A stretch of 64,000 bases of DNA from Gnetum montanum (taxonomy: Eukaryota; Streptophyta; Gnetopsida; Gnetales; Gnetaceae). Under the pieces are notes generated by a model. That model worked only from the letters and a program-made list of their open reading frames with translations. It made no database searches and was not told the DNA's origin. The stretch is taken from positions 5,764 to 69,763 of the forward strand of contig MNCI01002977.1 of the NCBI GenBank assembly GCA_015680685.1, read 5' to 3'. The position numbers and the translations under genes are program-made. Every line of letters begins with the position of its first letter. Positions within the stretch are counted from its first letter, which is position 1. This document shows positions 1 through 11,733 of the stretch, piece by piece.

Positions 1-602
1 CTTTAAGTGTAGTTCTTTTTCTCTTGTAGTAGATGTGAAAATAAAATCCAAATTCTAAAATGCACATTTAACCTGACCAATTAATTTCAAATATTATGAT
101 AATTCTATTGATAGATTTCCAAATTTTGAGGTGTAGTTAAACACAATACCAAAACAAATTCTTCTATCCTATTTTGGTATGTTGATAAGTGTAATTATCC
201 AAAGTGATTATAAAATGTCTCAGTCATAAATATTGGATAGATTTAAAAGTAAATTGATGTATTGAGAGGAAATGAATTTTTTGACATGATGGGGTTGGAA
301 CTCGAGGATATTATACTTACTCTTAGGTATGGTTGCTTTTATGCTTTTACATAAAAATAACTTAATACAAGTTCAAGTTTGTAACCTACTTTGTAAAAGT
401 AATTTTAAATGCATTAAATGAAAAGATTTTGATGTATTTATTTTGAGCTTCAAAGGATGCTAGTCTTACTCTTAACCCTAAGATTATAACATTTGAAAAA
501 ATGAACATTTAAAAAAAATAGGAAATACTAAATATATAGAAATGGAAGAGGAAGAAGTATAAGGAAAAAATTAGTAAAGGAAGTGAAAATACACTATGGA
601 GC
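1..602. other. Unassigned AT-rich sequence
   Basis: No coding region, LTR end or repeat could be assigned here. The stretch is AT-rich and has only short stop-limited frames. It lies outside the first recognisable Athila-like LTR, so it may be the target DNA of element W or a further decayed piece of it. Confidence 0.4.
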
Positions 603-1433
603 CTTTGGCAAGCAATCATAATGTCCAACCATACAAATCTTAAGTGTATGCAAGTGACAATTAGATATCTAAGCATTTGATCATGGGTTATTATATTCCT
701 AATTTTACTTATATGGCCCTTAATGCATATAGTTAAGTATGATTGAGGCATATGATATTTGATTGCACTAAGGGCATGATTGAAATATTATAAAAATATA
801 GAAATTATCTCTAAATTAACCTAATGCAAAAATTAAAGGGCTAAACTATCCTAAGTAAGAAGCATCCATTCTTGATTTTTTGTGCACATCCTAAACTCAC
901 ATAATTCGTGTTGGGTTACCAAGTGATTACTATTGGGCGAACCAAGTAAGAGCATTGTTGGGATTACTAGGCGAGACTTCAAACTAGTTGTAATTATGTT
1001 GCCATAATTATTTTGCATACAGTCATAAATTACTAATTAAATGTGTGAGAAAGTAAGCATTAGACTAAGTTGCATTTGAAATAAATTGCATTAATATAAA
1101 TTCTATGCTATGTTAGAGTGTTGCAATGAAATGGAATAATCTCGATCTTTATTGCTGATTATTCAATGTGTCTAGGCACATAGCACTTGAAAAAAAATCT
1201 ATTTAATTATTCTATGTCATATTGTGGCACTCGCTAACAAATTCTAAATTCTATGGAACAAAGCTATAAGTTTAGCTAAGCCATGGACTAAAAGGTGTCA
1301 TAAATGTGGATGATGTCTACATTTATATGGGAATTTATTACTACTATGTTAATATTTATGTGTCAAGGAAACCAGCCCTACATTAATGTTTGATGCTATT
1401 GTGTTGACCTAGTTAACTAAAGACTGTTCATCA
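603..1433 (-). repeat. Decayed 3' LTR of Athila-like element W
   Basis: This stretch follows the order of landmarks of the X LTR at 1834-2652: a CCAACCATAC word, a TTAAGTATGATTGAGGCATATGAT block, the 'taagcatcc..cacatcctaaactcac' block, 'gggttaccaagtg' and 'accaagtaagagc', and an end in TCATCA at 1428-1433. The left edge is approximate because the first bases are too diverged. It would be the 3' LTR of a minus-strand element whose 3' region continues at 1434. Divergence from X is high, so W is older than X. Confidence 0.6.
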
Positions 1434-1650
1434 TCCTTCCTCAACTAACTAAAGATTTGACCTTTAGTCAATAAAATTAAAAGATAGTTTATTTACTAAA
1501 TGTGGGAGTGAATCTACTAATTGACTAACTTGAGTGCCACATTACAAAACTTTTTAAAGTGCTTTTCATTTGACAAAATGACAAAATTGTGGACACATTG
1601 TCCTTGCAAAAATTTATGCAAAATGTACAAAAAGACTCAAGGCATATGCC

Positions 1651-1833
1651 TCACTTTATGCCTAGTGGTGGTGGTTCTTGTGATGGCTTACCATGTCTTG
1701 GTGATGGTTGTGGTTGCCTTGTTCCTTTTGCCTTTAGCTTGAATGTATCTATTAGGGTCCTCATTTCCTCTTCTTTAGTCCTAAGATTGTGAATAGTTTG
1801 AGCTAGTTCACCTAGATTATTTCTTATTGGTAC
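1651..1833 (-). pseudogene. C-terminal end of the 3' ORF of element W
   Basis: The minus-strand frame encodes a short coiled-coil segment (TKEEEMRTLIDTF) and a Pro/Gln-rich tail, stopping at 1651. The same ending, an EEKMKELLDAF-like helix followed by a PQPP-rich tail, is visible at about 2885-3050 in X and about 55915-56041 in Y, so this is a real conserved C-terminus of the ORF that lies between integrase and the 3' LTR in these elements. It is cut at 1833 by the insertion of X. The rest of the ORF resumes at 41206. Its function is unknown; by position it corresponds to the env-like gene of Athila elements, but no envelope feature is visible. Confidence 0.55.
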
Positions 1834-2652
1834 TGATGAGTGACAAGGTACCCCTACACCCAACCATATGAATCACAAAAGCATTCATGTGCGACGTGGT
1901 TGAATTACATGGACTATAGTTTTCGGTGCACTAGTTCTCTAGGTAGTGAACTTTTCCCTAATGGTCATTTGTTGTCTTCCCAATTACACTTGTGATGCAC
2001 ATGGTATGGTTAAGTGTAATTGAGACATATGATTTTCATTATTTTGTGTTTTATATTCCTTGGTGCTTAAAGCTAAGAGATGAAGTAATTTAATAACTAA
2101 TTTAATTTAACTAACTAACTAATCCTTAACTAGTCCTAACATAAGCATCTGGTCCCACTTTCAATACATATCCTGAACCCACATATTGGGTTACCAAGTG
2201 CTACACTACTAGGTGCACCAAGCAATAATGTTGTTAGGATTACCAAGCAAATATGTGTTTATGGTTGAGCAGTCATACTTATGTGTTTAATCTATTTAGG
2301 TTAATTAATCAACTAATCTCTTGAAGTCTTTTTTGCCATACACATTGATGTGGTTCAAGTACAATAGTATTCAAATAAAGATTGGTATACTTTTTGACTC
2401 GTGCTATTGGTACATAGAGAAATATTTTAACTTTCAAATGGACAAACTGCAAAAGCTCTACTACTACTATGACTTGATGATCCATAAACATAGTTGTGAG
2501 CTCATATTTATAGTTTCTGCCACAAGGTTGCATTGATAGGGCCCCATAAGGTAGCAAACACTATGTCGATGCATCCCCGTCAATGGGACAACACCATGTA
2601 AATGGGGCCCTATCAATGGGGGTCCATTGATGTGACACTTTGATGCTCATCA
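1834..2652 (-). repeat. 3' LTR of X
   Basis: This LTR pairs with 38957-39902 plus 41144-41200. Both copies share 'ggtgcactagttctctaggtag', 'ggtatggttaagtgtaat' and 'taactaactaactaatcc' blocks. It begins TGATGAG and ends GCTCATCA. On the minus strand a TATA-like CTATAAATA lies near 2507-2515. The short U3 between it and the LTR start holds palindromic words such as GATGCATC and GGGGCCCTATC. The outer duplication GGTAC abuts at 1829-1833. Confidence 0.85.
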
Positions 2653-2667
2653 TACCCCCATGACTAA
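2653..2667 (-). promoter_or_regulatory. Polypurine tract of X
   Basis: Read on the minus strand the sequence is AGTCATGGGGGTA directly before the LTR start TGATGAG. The same CATGGGGATA or CATGGAGGTA motif abuts the 3' LTRs of A (5537) and Y (about 55686), which supports it as the plus-strand primer site. Confidence 0.6.
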
Positions 2668-2884
2668 ATGAAAAACTATCCTTGATTTCCTTTACAAAAT
2701 TGGGAAGGTATGGGATTATTAACTGACTCTTAACAAAACAAACTAAATTGATAAACCTAAATTCCTAAGTGTACAAATCACAAAAAATTGTGGTGTTCAT
2801 GACAAAAAATTAAACACCATAACATGACTACATAAAATTGGATAGCACATCATTTGGTGGCATGAAGGAACTGAAGAAGATTAG

Positions 2885-4763
2885 ACAGTCCTAGGTAGTG
2901 GTGGCTCCTGAGGTTCTAAAGGACCTTCACTAACTTCAGGCATGTGTGATAGCTAAGGCGGTTGTGGTTGTCCTACTACAGCTACAAACTCCAATGGAAG
3001 GTGAAAGGCATCTAGTAATTCCTTCATCTTCTCTTCCATACTCTAGGGATCATTCACAGTTCACGTAGCATCATCAATATGGGCTAGACTAGGGACATAT
3101 CATGGATAGGGCATTACTGGAAACATCTCCTTTACATTGACAAACTAGGCAATGAATTGTTTGTGTTAGATATTGAATGCCCTAACTATGTTTTGTAGCT
3201 CATGGTAGTCATTCATTCTCCTAGCTAGGTTCTCGACAATTGATCATTGATTAATGAATCATGCCTAGAGAATTTCAAGTTTAGCATTTGCCACTACAAG
3301 TTTTTGCTTAGTGTCTTTGTGATGCCTAAACTCAACCTCGTACAAAAGTACAAGCTGGCCATCTATTTCTCAAGTTCTAACTATGACCATCCAGTAGTCA
3401 ACAAGGTTAAATTTTCATATCAAAGATTGGTGAGCTCCATCTATTCCATCATCTCCTCAATTTGGAACTCCTTCATGTGGATTTCTACCTTGTTATAGGC
3501 ATCTATCCCATCGATGAGGGGTTTTCATAATTCTTTTTCTTGTTGGAGTTGTTGGAGGGTTTCACTCACTTTTGCCTTTGTGAACTGGATGTGTTTTTCA
3601 TTTACTTCTTTTTGTAGACTGACTTGTTCTCTGTAATGATCTTTGACTCTCTCAAATTTGAGAGCCTTCAATTTTCAAAAAGCTACCTTGATCATAGTTT
3701 TCTAGTGAAGAGCATGGACCTACTCCATGGAGAGATTCATATTTTCTACTGTTAATCTCCTTAATTTTGTGTTTTCTCTAGCTAGTTACTCCTACTGTTA
3801 ATGAATGAAGTTAGTTAATTGTTTCTTGTGCTCATTAATAGTCCATCGGTGATGGTTCTCTACGGTGTCAACTATACATTCTCTTGACAAGTTTGATCCA
3901 AGGCCTTTTGAATTTTATGTTGTGTAATCTATGCTAAGGATTAATAGAGCACCATCATCTCCATTGCATCCTCAACCCTTTTTAATCTAGTATGAAGTTG
4001 TTCCATCGCTTCATCTCTTGTTAATGTTAGGTTGAGAAATGCGGGGTTGGAAATTTGGGCTCTTAATTCAACAAATTTAGTAGCTAAGAATTCATTTAAT
4101 TCCCTGGCTATTTTGAGTTGGCCCTCCAAGATGATGTTCTTGTGTCTTGCCTCAGTTAGCTTTAACTGGGTTTTAGTAATATTATCTGGAAGATCAAAGA
4201 CATCTGGAAGTAGTTGTTTGATTCCCACTAGTTAGTCTAATAGTTCTTCATGTTGCACTACATTTATTCTACTACTTGTAATTCCTACGAACATCTACAC
4301 ATCCTTGAGTGTAGTGACATTTGGTATAGATGTCAGATGTGCACCAAGCATTTTGGCAATCCAGTCAATAACCATCTCTACTATAATCTCTTGCCCTTGG
4401 TGCTACATCACTAATACTATTGCCCCTTCACCTTTCTCCAAGCACACCAAGAAGGTCGTAGCATTTCTAGAGATTTCTGGGAGTGACTGTTATTTTGTGA
4501 TAGATACTGTAACCTCCCTGACACTAGGATTCAACCTTGCAAGAAACTACATTTTTTGGATTGAGAAAATGGATCCAATTCCACCCATCAATTTGATTGT
4601 CCAGGCCATCTCATTTAGGTGACTCATTTCTGATCTATACATGTATGGGTCCTTGCGACTTGTGCCTACTCATTGCTCTTATTTACTTAAGAGCCATTCT
4701 TAGTATATGTGCAACCATTGGATAGTTGCAGCTATGTCTGGCACAATTTTTTGAGTGGCAAGC
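2885..4763 (-). pseudogene. C-terminal coiled-coil part of the X 3' ORF
   Basis: The minus strand encodes a long helical, Glu/Lys/Leu-rich region in several shifted frames. The best piece (4228-3941, 95 codons) is a heptad-rich coiled coil with runs such as TQLKLTEARHKNIILEGQLK. Further pieces (about 3700-3300) continue the coil, and the end near 2885 is a Pro-rich tail with EPPLP. This is the downstream half of the ORF whose upstream half lies at 11734-12770, the two being split by insertion of A. Position after integrase matches the env-like ORF of Athila elements. I see no signal peptide or membrane segment, so an envelope role is not supported. Confidence 0.55.
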
Positions 4764-5536
4764 TGATGAGTGGCAAGGTACCCCTACACTCAACCATACG
4801 AATACGAGCGTCTCACGCATGATCCGGTCGAACTCCAAGGACTAAGTGCTTACAGGCCCTAATGGAATACTTAAGGTTAATCAATCGTTGTCTTCCCAGA
4901 CTTACTTGTATTGTCATGGTTGTATGGTTAAGTAAGTCTAAGGTATATGATTTTTATAAATTTTATCTTTTTATCGCCTATGCTAAGAGAGGAAAGGGTG
5001 AAGAGACTATGTAACTAACTTTCATTAACTAATCTTTAATTGTCCTAGCATCAGTATCCATTCCCACTTGCCGAACATATCCTGAACTAGTGCAATGCTA
5101 CTAGGATTACCAAACACTATTCGTTACTGGGTTACCAAGCGTGGTACACGTGCTCGAAGCGGTCATACTGAATGCACTTAACTAGGAGTTGAGGGTTGAG
5201 AGAGATTAATTATCTCAGAAATCATTTAACATTAATTAATTCCTATTTAGATTAGTCCACATGCTGCAAGGCTTATCAAAAAGTTCATCTTTATTTCCAT
5301 ACACAAATTTGTGCTCAGGTACAATTTGCTCGAATAAAGATCCTTTCACTTTGGGACTCCTACTGCGAGCACATGGAAATTATTCTATCTTTGGAATGGT
5401 AAAAATGCTAGAGTTTAGCTAAGGGTCTAGATCTAGATATCTTACAAGGGAAAGCTGCCTCTTATTTATAGACAAGGTAACAGGCTGCAATATCGCAGAT
5501 GCGATATCATGGCCCATGTGATATCGCGTCCCATCA
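4764..5536 (-). repeat. 3' LTR of A
   Basis: The copy closely follows the 5' LTR at 10966-11733 and the ends of the B LTR. It starts TGATGAGTGG and ends GTCCCATCA. Near 5465 the minus strand has a TATA box (CTATAAATAAG). Three GATATC palindromes, two of them as GCGATATC or GATATCGCG, lie between that box and the LTR start, as in B. Confidence 0.88.
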
Positions 5537-7480
5537 TATCCCCATGACTGAATGAAAACTCGTCCTTGAGTTCCTTATAAAATTTTGGGAAGGTATGGGA
5601 TTATTAACTTGAATGAAACTAATGGCAGATGGGGTGACATGTGAACGGATCATGATTATAATACATGAAAAAATTTAGTATTCATGACAACAAGAGTGAA
5701 CACTATACATATTTGACATCCATCCTTATTTGGCAGCTGGGATAGAAGAGAGAAGAGAGAGAGAAAAGAAGAAGTTTGTTGTTGTTGATGCCAAGATTTT
5801 GCTTTTCATTGTCCATTCATAAGCACATCATCAATCTTGTTCCTTGCATAACTATTCCAACACTAGTCCATTCTAAGTGTTCCCTCTAGATCCAATCCGT
5901 TGTTGTATGATTGTCATCTGTACACACAACACAATCTTATATTAGCAAGGGTAAATGAATCACAATGTATTTAATACCTTGTCTCCATGTAAGGTCCATT
6001 GGCTGAGTTGTGATATGGCTAATGTGAATCTAGAGATATAATACTGGTGACTACTCGAGGTGTAGGGGTTAGGAGAAAATCAAAAAAATTGGACCAGGAT
6101 CTCCATGACTGAGAGCAAACCTCTGGTAGCGATAGAATGGAAAAAGATAAGGAATAAGAAAGGACGGAGAAAAAGAAACAATGGGAACGTTGATAAAATG
6201 GATGTCAAAGATAGAGATGAAAAAAATAAACCTTGATTGAAAAAAATGTTTAGGGGAAAGAAATTAACAAATGCACCAAATAGGAATGCCAGTGGGTCCT
6301 CCCCAAAGTAGGCTCATGCCCTTAATGCCCTGACAATCCCACATTTAAAAAGTCTATAGGCTCTAGGAATGTCATTTGGAGACAAGAGTTAAAGTCGTAA
6401 CCACAAGAGTTTACCAAAAAGAAAGCAATGCATCAACCAAAATACACACTACTGATAGAACCACCAATGAGGTGAAAAATGGAGAAAAAGGGATTGTAAG
6501 AAGAGAATGGAATGGAGTCTCAAGAATAAGGTGGTGTACAGCCCATTGTGTGTTGATGGTTAATGTGACTTAGTAGATCTCATTCCAAATCCAATCTAAA
6601 AAAATCCACATCTAGTGACTTTGCATTAATACATCTGGCTAATACATCCTCCTGAAGTAGCATGAATGCCTCCATCAAAGAGTAACCACTATTCCAACGA
6701 AACAAACAAAAAGAAAGTAGAAAGAGAGAAGGGACTTAGTTAGAGGAAACATTTTTATCTTAGTTCCATAACCAATGCTTGTAGCCCAAATGATTATTTC
6801 GTCTAAGGGGTGTGCTTTGAATTCTCATAGTTTTTTTTAATGTTTTGCGTGAGAACCACAACATGCAAATACTTCTTATTTTTATTATCTCAGCTTCTCG
6901 ATAATGGAATAGCGTTGGAATGGTATGGGAGACTCAAAAGAAAACATCCAAGCACCCAAGAGAATGGCCAGCACAAATGCATCAAGTTCCCTTGAAGGCA
7001 CACCCTTTTTAGCCCTTGAGTCATTTCTTAGTTTAAGAGATACTGAGTCACCAATTCATTGATAGTTCTTATTATTGAGAAAGGGGACTTTATAGTTCCA
7101 AGCCAAACGAGACCATAGAAATTCATGGATGTATGGATGACATGGACTCATTGCCATTTACATCAAAATAACCATACTTTAGTATCAACATTATAACTCA
7201 AAGGTAAAAACCAAACATTAGCAATCAATGGAATACAGTTCATACCACCAACAGGAGCACTTATTAGGTGACAAATCAAACTAAATAAACAAACACACAG
7301 ATAAATGAAAGAGTATAAATGATGCTGTAAAACAAAAAACAAGAAAAGTTAACAAAATTTGTAAAACAAAAACTTAAAAAGAAACTAAGGGCTGTGAGTG
7401 ATCAGCATAGGTGGCCGTCTCCCCCATGAATGAATTGAAAGGGATAGATCTGAAATAATGAGTGCTCGTTTGAATTTTTT
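5537..7480 (-). other. 3' noncoding region of A
   Basis: This region starts with the PPT (CATGGGGATA on the minus strand, abutting 5536). It is followed by about 0.7 kb with no recognisable frame. From about 6250 to 7480 it matches X at about 13500-14820, with shared words such as 'catgagcctact', 'acttagttagagg' and 'tttgaatt'. In X this block separates integrase from the 3' ORF, so A has kept the spacer while losing most of the 3' ORF. Only short frames are seen and none looks coding. Confidence 0.5.
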
Positions 7481-7699
7481 AGAAGTGTCCAACTTCTCCC
7501 AATTGATGTTTTTAGGTTAAGGGTTTGGAGGTTGGTGACACTCTTGCTCCAATGCATCTATGCTTTCTATGTGGGTGCAAGTTGGTCCTCCAGTTAGTTT
7601 CATGCATATTGGTGGGTTGCTTTCTTGATTAGCTGTCAACCACTAGGTGTTCTCTTGTTATGTGGTTGCTATATATAGGCACTTTTTTATGTTAAATTC

Positions 7700-8245
7700 C
7701 TAGGCACACCTATTGCATGTAGGAGATGCTAAACGTTTCTGTACACCATCACCCTTTGTATCACTATATGTGATGCATGGAACCTTCTTCTTCTTGATCT
7801 TTACATAAGTGTTTTCCTTAGATATTTCTAGGGAAAGATCGTAGATTCCTAGGAATGTGTTTATGGTACCTAGCCATGCCCTTCCCATTATTATTGGAAA
7901 GTTCCCTTTGTCATTTTTTACTTGGATCACTAGGAAATCAACTGGGTATGGCCAACCACACACAGTGGTAACGATGTCCTCCACCAATCCCAAAGGAACA
8001 ATGATGGACTGGTTAGCTAGCTCTAAGAAAATATGGCTCTTCTTTAGTGGAGGTAGGTTCCAGGCTTTATACATTTCTTGTGATATTAAGTTGACTTCGG
8101 AACCTAAGTCAAGAAGAGCTTTACATAGTTCATTCCTAGTGACTTGGAGGTAGATTAAGGAACTTCTAGGATTAGAGAATTTCCTGGGAAGGTGGCCTTC
8201 CTTGATCCAGTTAGTGACGATATGTGTTAACATAACCATATGCAT
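7700..8245 (-). pseudogene. Protease domain and linker of A
   Basis: The 181-codon minus-strand frame is a retropepsin. The active-site region reads ALLDLGSEVNLIS, where B has LLDSGSG, so the catalytic Asp is kept but the next Ser is Leu. Downstream comes NFPIIMGRAWLGTI, the GRAWL flap-side motif common in plant gypsy proteases. The frame follows the gag C-terminus (VMLTHIVTNWIKEGHLP). At the codon aligned with the B TAG stop, A has Trp, which shows that gag and protease are one frame in this family. Pol ends soon after: no RT follows. Confidence 0.8.
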
Positions 8246-8408
8246 TGAGCTCTGTTGTTGATTTGAAGGGAGCTCTGAAGCCTTATTTGATTGAGGAACA
8301 TTTGGATGCTGATGATATGTGTTAACATAACCATATGCATTAAGCTCTGTTGTTGATTTGAAGGGAGCTCCGAAGCCTTATTTGATTGAGGAACGTTTGG
8401 ATGCTCAA
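8219..8408. repeat. 95-bp tandem duplication in A gag
   Basis: The block starting GATATGTGTTAACATAACC at 8219 restarts at 8314 with few differences, giving two copies of 95 bp. As 95 is not a multiple of three, it shifts the frame and creates the two overlapping minus-strand frames at 8227-8598 and 7700-8245. B and X lack it. Confidence 0.9.
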
Positions 8409-10820
8409 CCGCTTGTGGTTGTGAGAGCTTGTTTGGACTATTGGTTTTGAAGAAAGGTCTTCTCCTTGTATGGTTGTTAGAACCAGCAGCGGGTAGAAGG
8501 TTTATAGCTCTCATAGCATTGTGTTGTTGCGGTTGAGTGGGGAGTTTCCCTTGCATCGCTGGAGCGGATGGTAGTGGAGCTATTGGTGTAAGAGTCACGG
8601 GTGGATTTGGAGGATGGTATGTGTGTGATGTGTCTCTCGCAGGAGAAGGAGTCTTATAGTACTCCTAAGTTTGGTAGTGATGTTGTGGGGTCATGTGATC
8701 AACAGAGTCACTTGGAGAGATTGGTTGCTGCACGTAGTAGCCATATGGATCTGGTTGCAGACAAGGGTATTGTTGCCTTGGCAGTGGCATCCCCCATGAC
8801 TATGGGTATTACCACTGCTAGTGTTGCTCCATAGGTTGTGGTGGAGTTCCACTTGGATAATACGTTAGTGGTTGGTGGAACTACCTCAGGTTACCTTGGG
8901 GATAAGGTAACCTTCGGGGTGCTTGTCATTTTTTAATTCATGGGTTAAGTGCATACACCCCAGACTCTTGCAGATGTGAGATTATTGGGCAACATCCTTT
9001 AGGATGGTCATACTGGCATATTCCACATCCACCATGATTGTCAGTATCAAAATCCACAACCTCTTCAGTGATATTCATTTTACCCTTACCTTTGTTACGT
9101 GCATGGTCCAAATTCCTCTTCTTTTTCTTATCATGGTCACTACTTCACTCCATAGACTCCTCTACAATTTTTACAATGGTTTCAAATCTACTATCTAAGA
9201 AGTCCCACATAAGATCTACCTTAGCTGACACTTCTATTGTTAATTTCTGAAGCGGTAAGGTTTTCCTACTCACCAACTCTTTGAGTCGTGACTCATCCTC
9301 CTCCTCATAGAATCTCACTCCGCTCTTTTGAAGGCAAGGATCGTGGTTATAATCTTTCACACTTTCTCTCTTATGTAGCTCTCCTTCTTCCTTAGCTACT
9401 TTCTCCAACAATCTATGAACCTCATGGGACCTAAGTTCTCCTAGTTTCATGTCTTAGCCCATCTACGAGATGGCATAGTTGATCCCATTGTGCATAACCA
9501 TGGCCCAAGCAATGATGCAACAATGCATAATACTAGCCCATGGCAACATCCAAGGGTTCATGATTACCCTGCTTCCATCCTTGGATCTTCTTTCACAAGT
9601 TGGAAACTTGAGAGTACATCTGATATTTATCATTAAATAGTTCTAGCATCGTACTCCACCTTCGAATGGATTCTGGCTCTAAGGACCGGTACCAGCTTTT
9701 AGCTTCTTTTATGAGTGTCCTTGGAAACAACTTTAAATTTTGCCACGCATTTTCAATGTTCTAAAAGGCACAAGCATCATGAAATGCCTGTAAGTGGTTC
9801 TGCAGATCAGCACTGTATCCCCCCTCAAATCATGGAATATTATTCATGTCTAGTCTCTTGATCTAGCTATCTTTTTGGTGCCTTGTAGGTATTCTAATGG
9901 CCTCTATAATTTCTAACATGCTTCAGGTTGCAAGTAGGGGTTCATCATGGTTGTTTCTCTCATGGTGTCTATGATGCCTATGTGGTTCCCTACTTTCCCT
10001 TCTTCCATGTCATGATTCCCTAGAATTCCCTTGTCCTCGCTGTCGACTCTCTCATCGAGGTCTCTCATTTTGCTTACCCTTATCCTCATGGTTAGGTTCC
10101 TTATGACTACGTCCAGATGTTGAAGGAGACGGTGAATGTGATGATGAAGGGGAAGAGGAAGGAGAACCATCGCCATGACGATGTTTCCTACCTTCCCTTT
10201 GGTGATCTTGACCCCGATCATGATGATTATCAGAATGCTCGTCCTTATCTTGTGTTTGTGTTCCCTTATTGAAAACTTGGTGTTCATGGGGATCAAAACT
10301 AGGGTTGTGTATCGTGGAGTGCAAGTTCTGATACACCACCTCCTCACCATTGTTAGGAGGGGGAACATCATTTTGTGGAGAACCTATTGAAATAGGTTCA
10401 TCACCCTTAATTTTTCTTATGATGGGTGAAGCATTATGGGGTGCTTTGCCCTTCAATGACGTGTGGTAACTCTTCAGCCATGAGTCCCATTGACGTTGCG
10501 CTTATGTGGGATGGTAGTCCCTTGTGTTGTAATCACATGCAACATACTCAGCATATAATTGTGATATGCCTATTTGTGCAAGGGCATGAAGGAGCATGTT
10601 GGGGGCTGCTCTATCTGGAGGTAAAACTATGTTACCCTCCAAGTCTCTCCAACATAATTTTTTATCTTGATGGAAGACAAAGGTAAAGTCAGTTATATAT
10701 TCATCGTGATGAGTATATACCACACTGAATTGTTGTGGAATTGGAGGATTTTGGTTATGTATGTTGTATTTCCGACTATCTCTAGTGTTTTTTGGTGCTT
10801 TTCTTCGAAGAAGAAGACAT
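8219..10820 (-). pseudogene. gag: Broken gag of A
   Basis: The start codon is at 10820 (minus), giving MSSSS as in X. Separate frames match the B gag in order: the N-terminal PDFTFVFHQD-type domain (10723-10502), the ENDVPPP and SPSSSPSS linker (10456-10052), the retrotransposon gag core (about 9900-9450, frame-broken), the coiled coil ending EVSAKVD (9450-9145) and the Pro/Gln-rich C-terminus (8598-8227). It has many stops and frameshifts plus a 95-bp tandem duplication at its 3' end, so no full product is possible. Confidence 0.82.
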
Positions 10821-10943
10821 TTTAGTCTTGTTCGGTGTGCTGCTTACTATTATGTTATTTTTCTCTTGATTAACCCTAAGGGTTTGTTTTAGCTTCCAAC
10901 TATGTGAATGATTTCCTATGTTCTACGTAGCACACAAACAACT

Positions 10944-10965
10944 AAGTCCCTAGAAATGGTACTAA
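10944..10965 (-). promoter_or_regulatory. Decayed primer-binding site of A
   Basis: The minus strand beside the LTR reads TTAGTACCATTTCTAGGGAC, matching the intact B site (TTGGCGCCGTTGCCGGGGAC) with substitutions at several C and G positions. It indicates tRNA-Asp priming. Confidence 0.65.
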
Positions 10966-11733
10966 TGATGAGTGGCGAGGTACCCCTACACTCAACCATA
11001 CGAATACGAGCATCTCACATGCTATCCGGTCGAACTTCAAGGACTAAGTGCTTACGGGCCCTAATGGAACACTTAAGGTTAATCAATCGTTGTCTTCCCA
11101 GACTTACTTGTATTGTCACGATTGTATGGTTAAGTAAGTCTGAGGTATATGATTTTTATAACTTTTATCTTTTTATCACCTATGCTAAGAGAGGAAAGGG
11201 TGAAGAGACTAAGTAACTAACTTTCATTAACTAAGCTTCAATCATCCTAGCATTAGTATCTATTTCCACTTTCCATACACACCGTGAACTAGTGCAATGC
11301 TACTAGGATTACCAAACACTATTCGTTACTGGGTTACCAAGCATAGCACATGTGCTCGAAGCGATCGTACTGAATGCACTTAACTAGCAGTTGAGGGTTG
11401 AGAGAGATTAATTATCTAAGAAAGCATTTAAGAATTTAACATTAATTAATTCCTATTTAGCTTAGTCCACATGTTGTAAGGTTTATCAGAAAGTTCGTCT
11501 TTATTTTTGTACACAAAAGTGTGCTCAGGTAAAATTTTCTTGAATAAAGATCCGTTCACTTTGAGACTCCTACTGCAGGCACATGGAAATTATTCTATAT
11601 CTGGAATGGTAAAATTGCCAAATTTTAGCTAAGGGTCTAGGTCTAGATGATCTTACAAGGGAAAGCCACCTCTTATTTATAGATAAGGTGACAGGTTGCG
11701 ATATTATGAACCATGTGATATTGTGTCCCATCA
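10966..11733 (-). repeat. 5' LTR of A
   Basis: Partner of 4764-5536 with the same blocks in the same order (768 against 773 bp). It starts TGATGAGTGG and ends GTCCCATCA. The GATATC words near 11698-11726 have decayed to GATATT. A TATA-like TCTATAAATAAG is on the minus strand near 11675-11686. Confidence 0.87.

Larger units (their letters stand above)
4764..11733 (-). mobile_element. Non-autonomous Athila-like element A
   Basis: A complete insertion with two LTRs (4764-5536 and 10966-11733), TGATG/CATCA ends and flanking 5-mers CAAGC (4759-4763) and CAAGT (11734-11738), which differ by one C/T transition. Internally it has a PBS, gag, protease and a 3' noncoding stretch, but reverse transcriptase, RNase H and integrase are absent. 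The protease linker near 7500 runs straight into sequence that in X lies beyond integrase (about 13500-14820). It inserted into the X 3' ORF. It probably moved using enzymes from a full-length relative. Confidence 0.88.

Noticed and set aside
4305-4622. 105-codon plus-strand frame
   Set aside because: It is opposite the coiled-coil 3' ORF of X and is not kept in W; treated as a shadow.
9004-9250. Plus-strand Leu/Phe-rich frames resembling membrane segments
   Set aside because: They are the reverse of the Lys/Glu-rich gag coiled coil of A, which explains the hydrophobic look.
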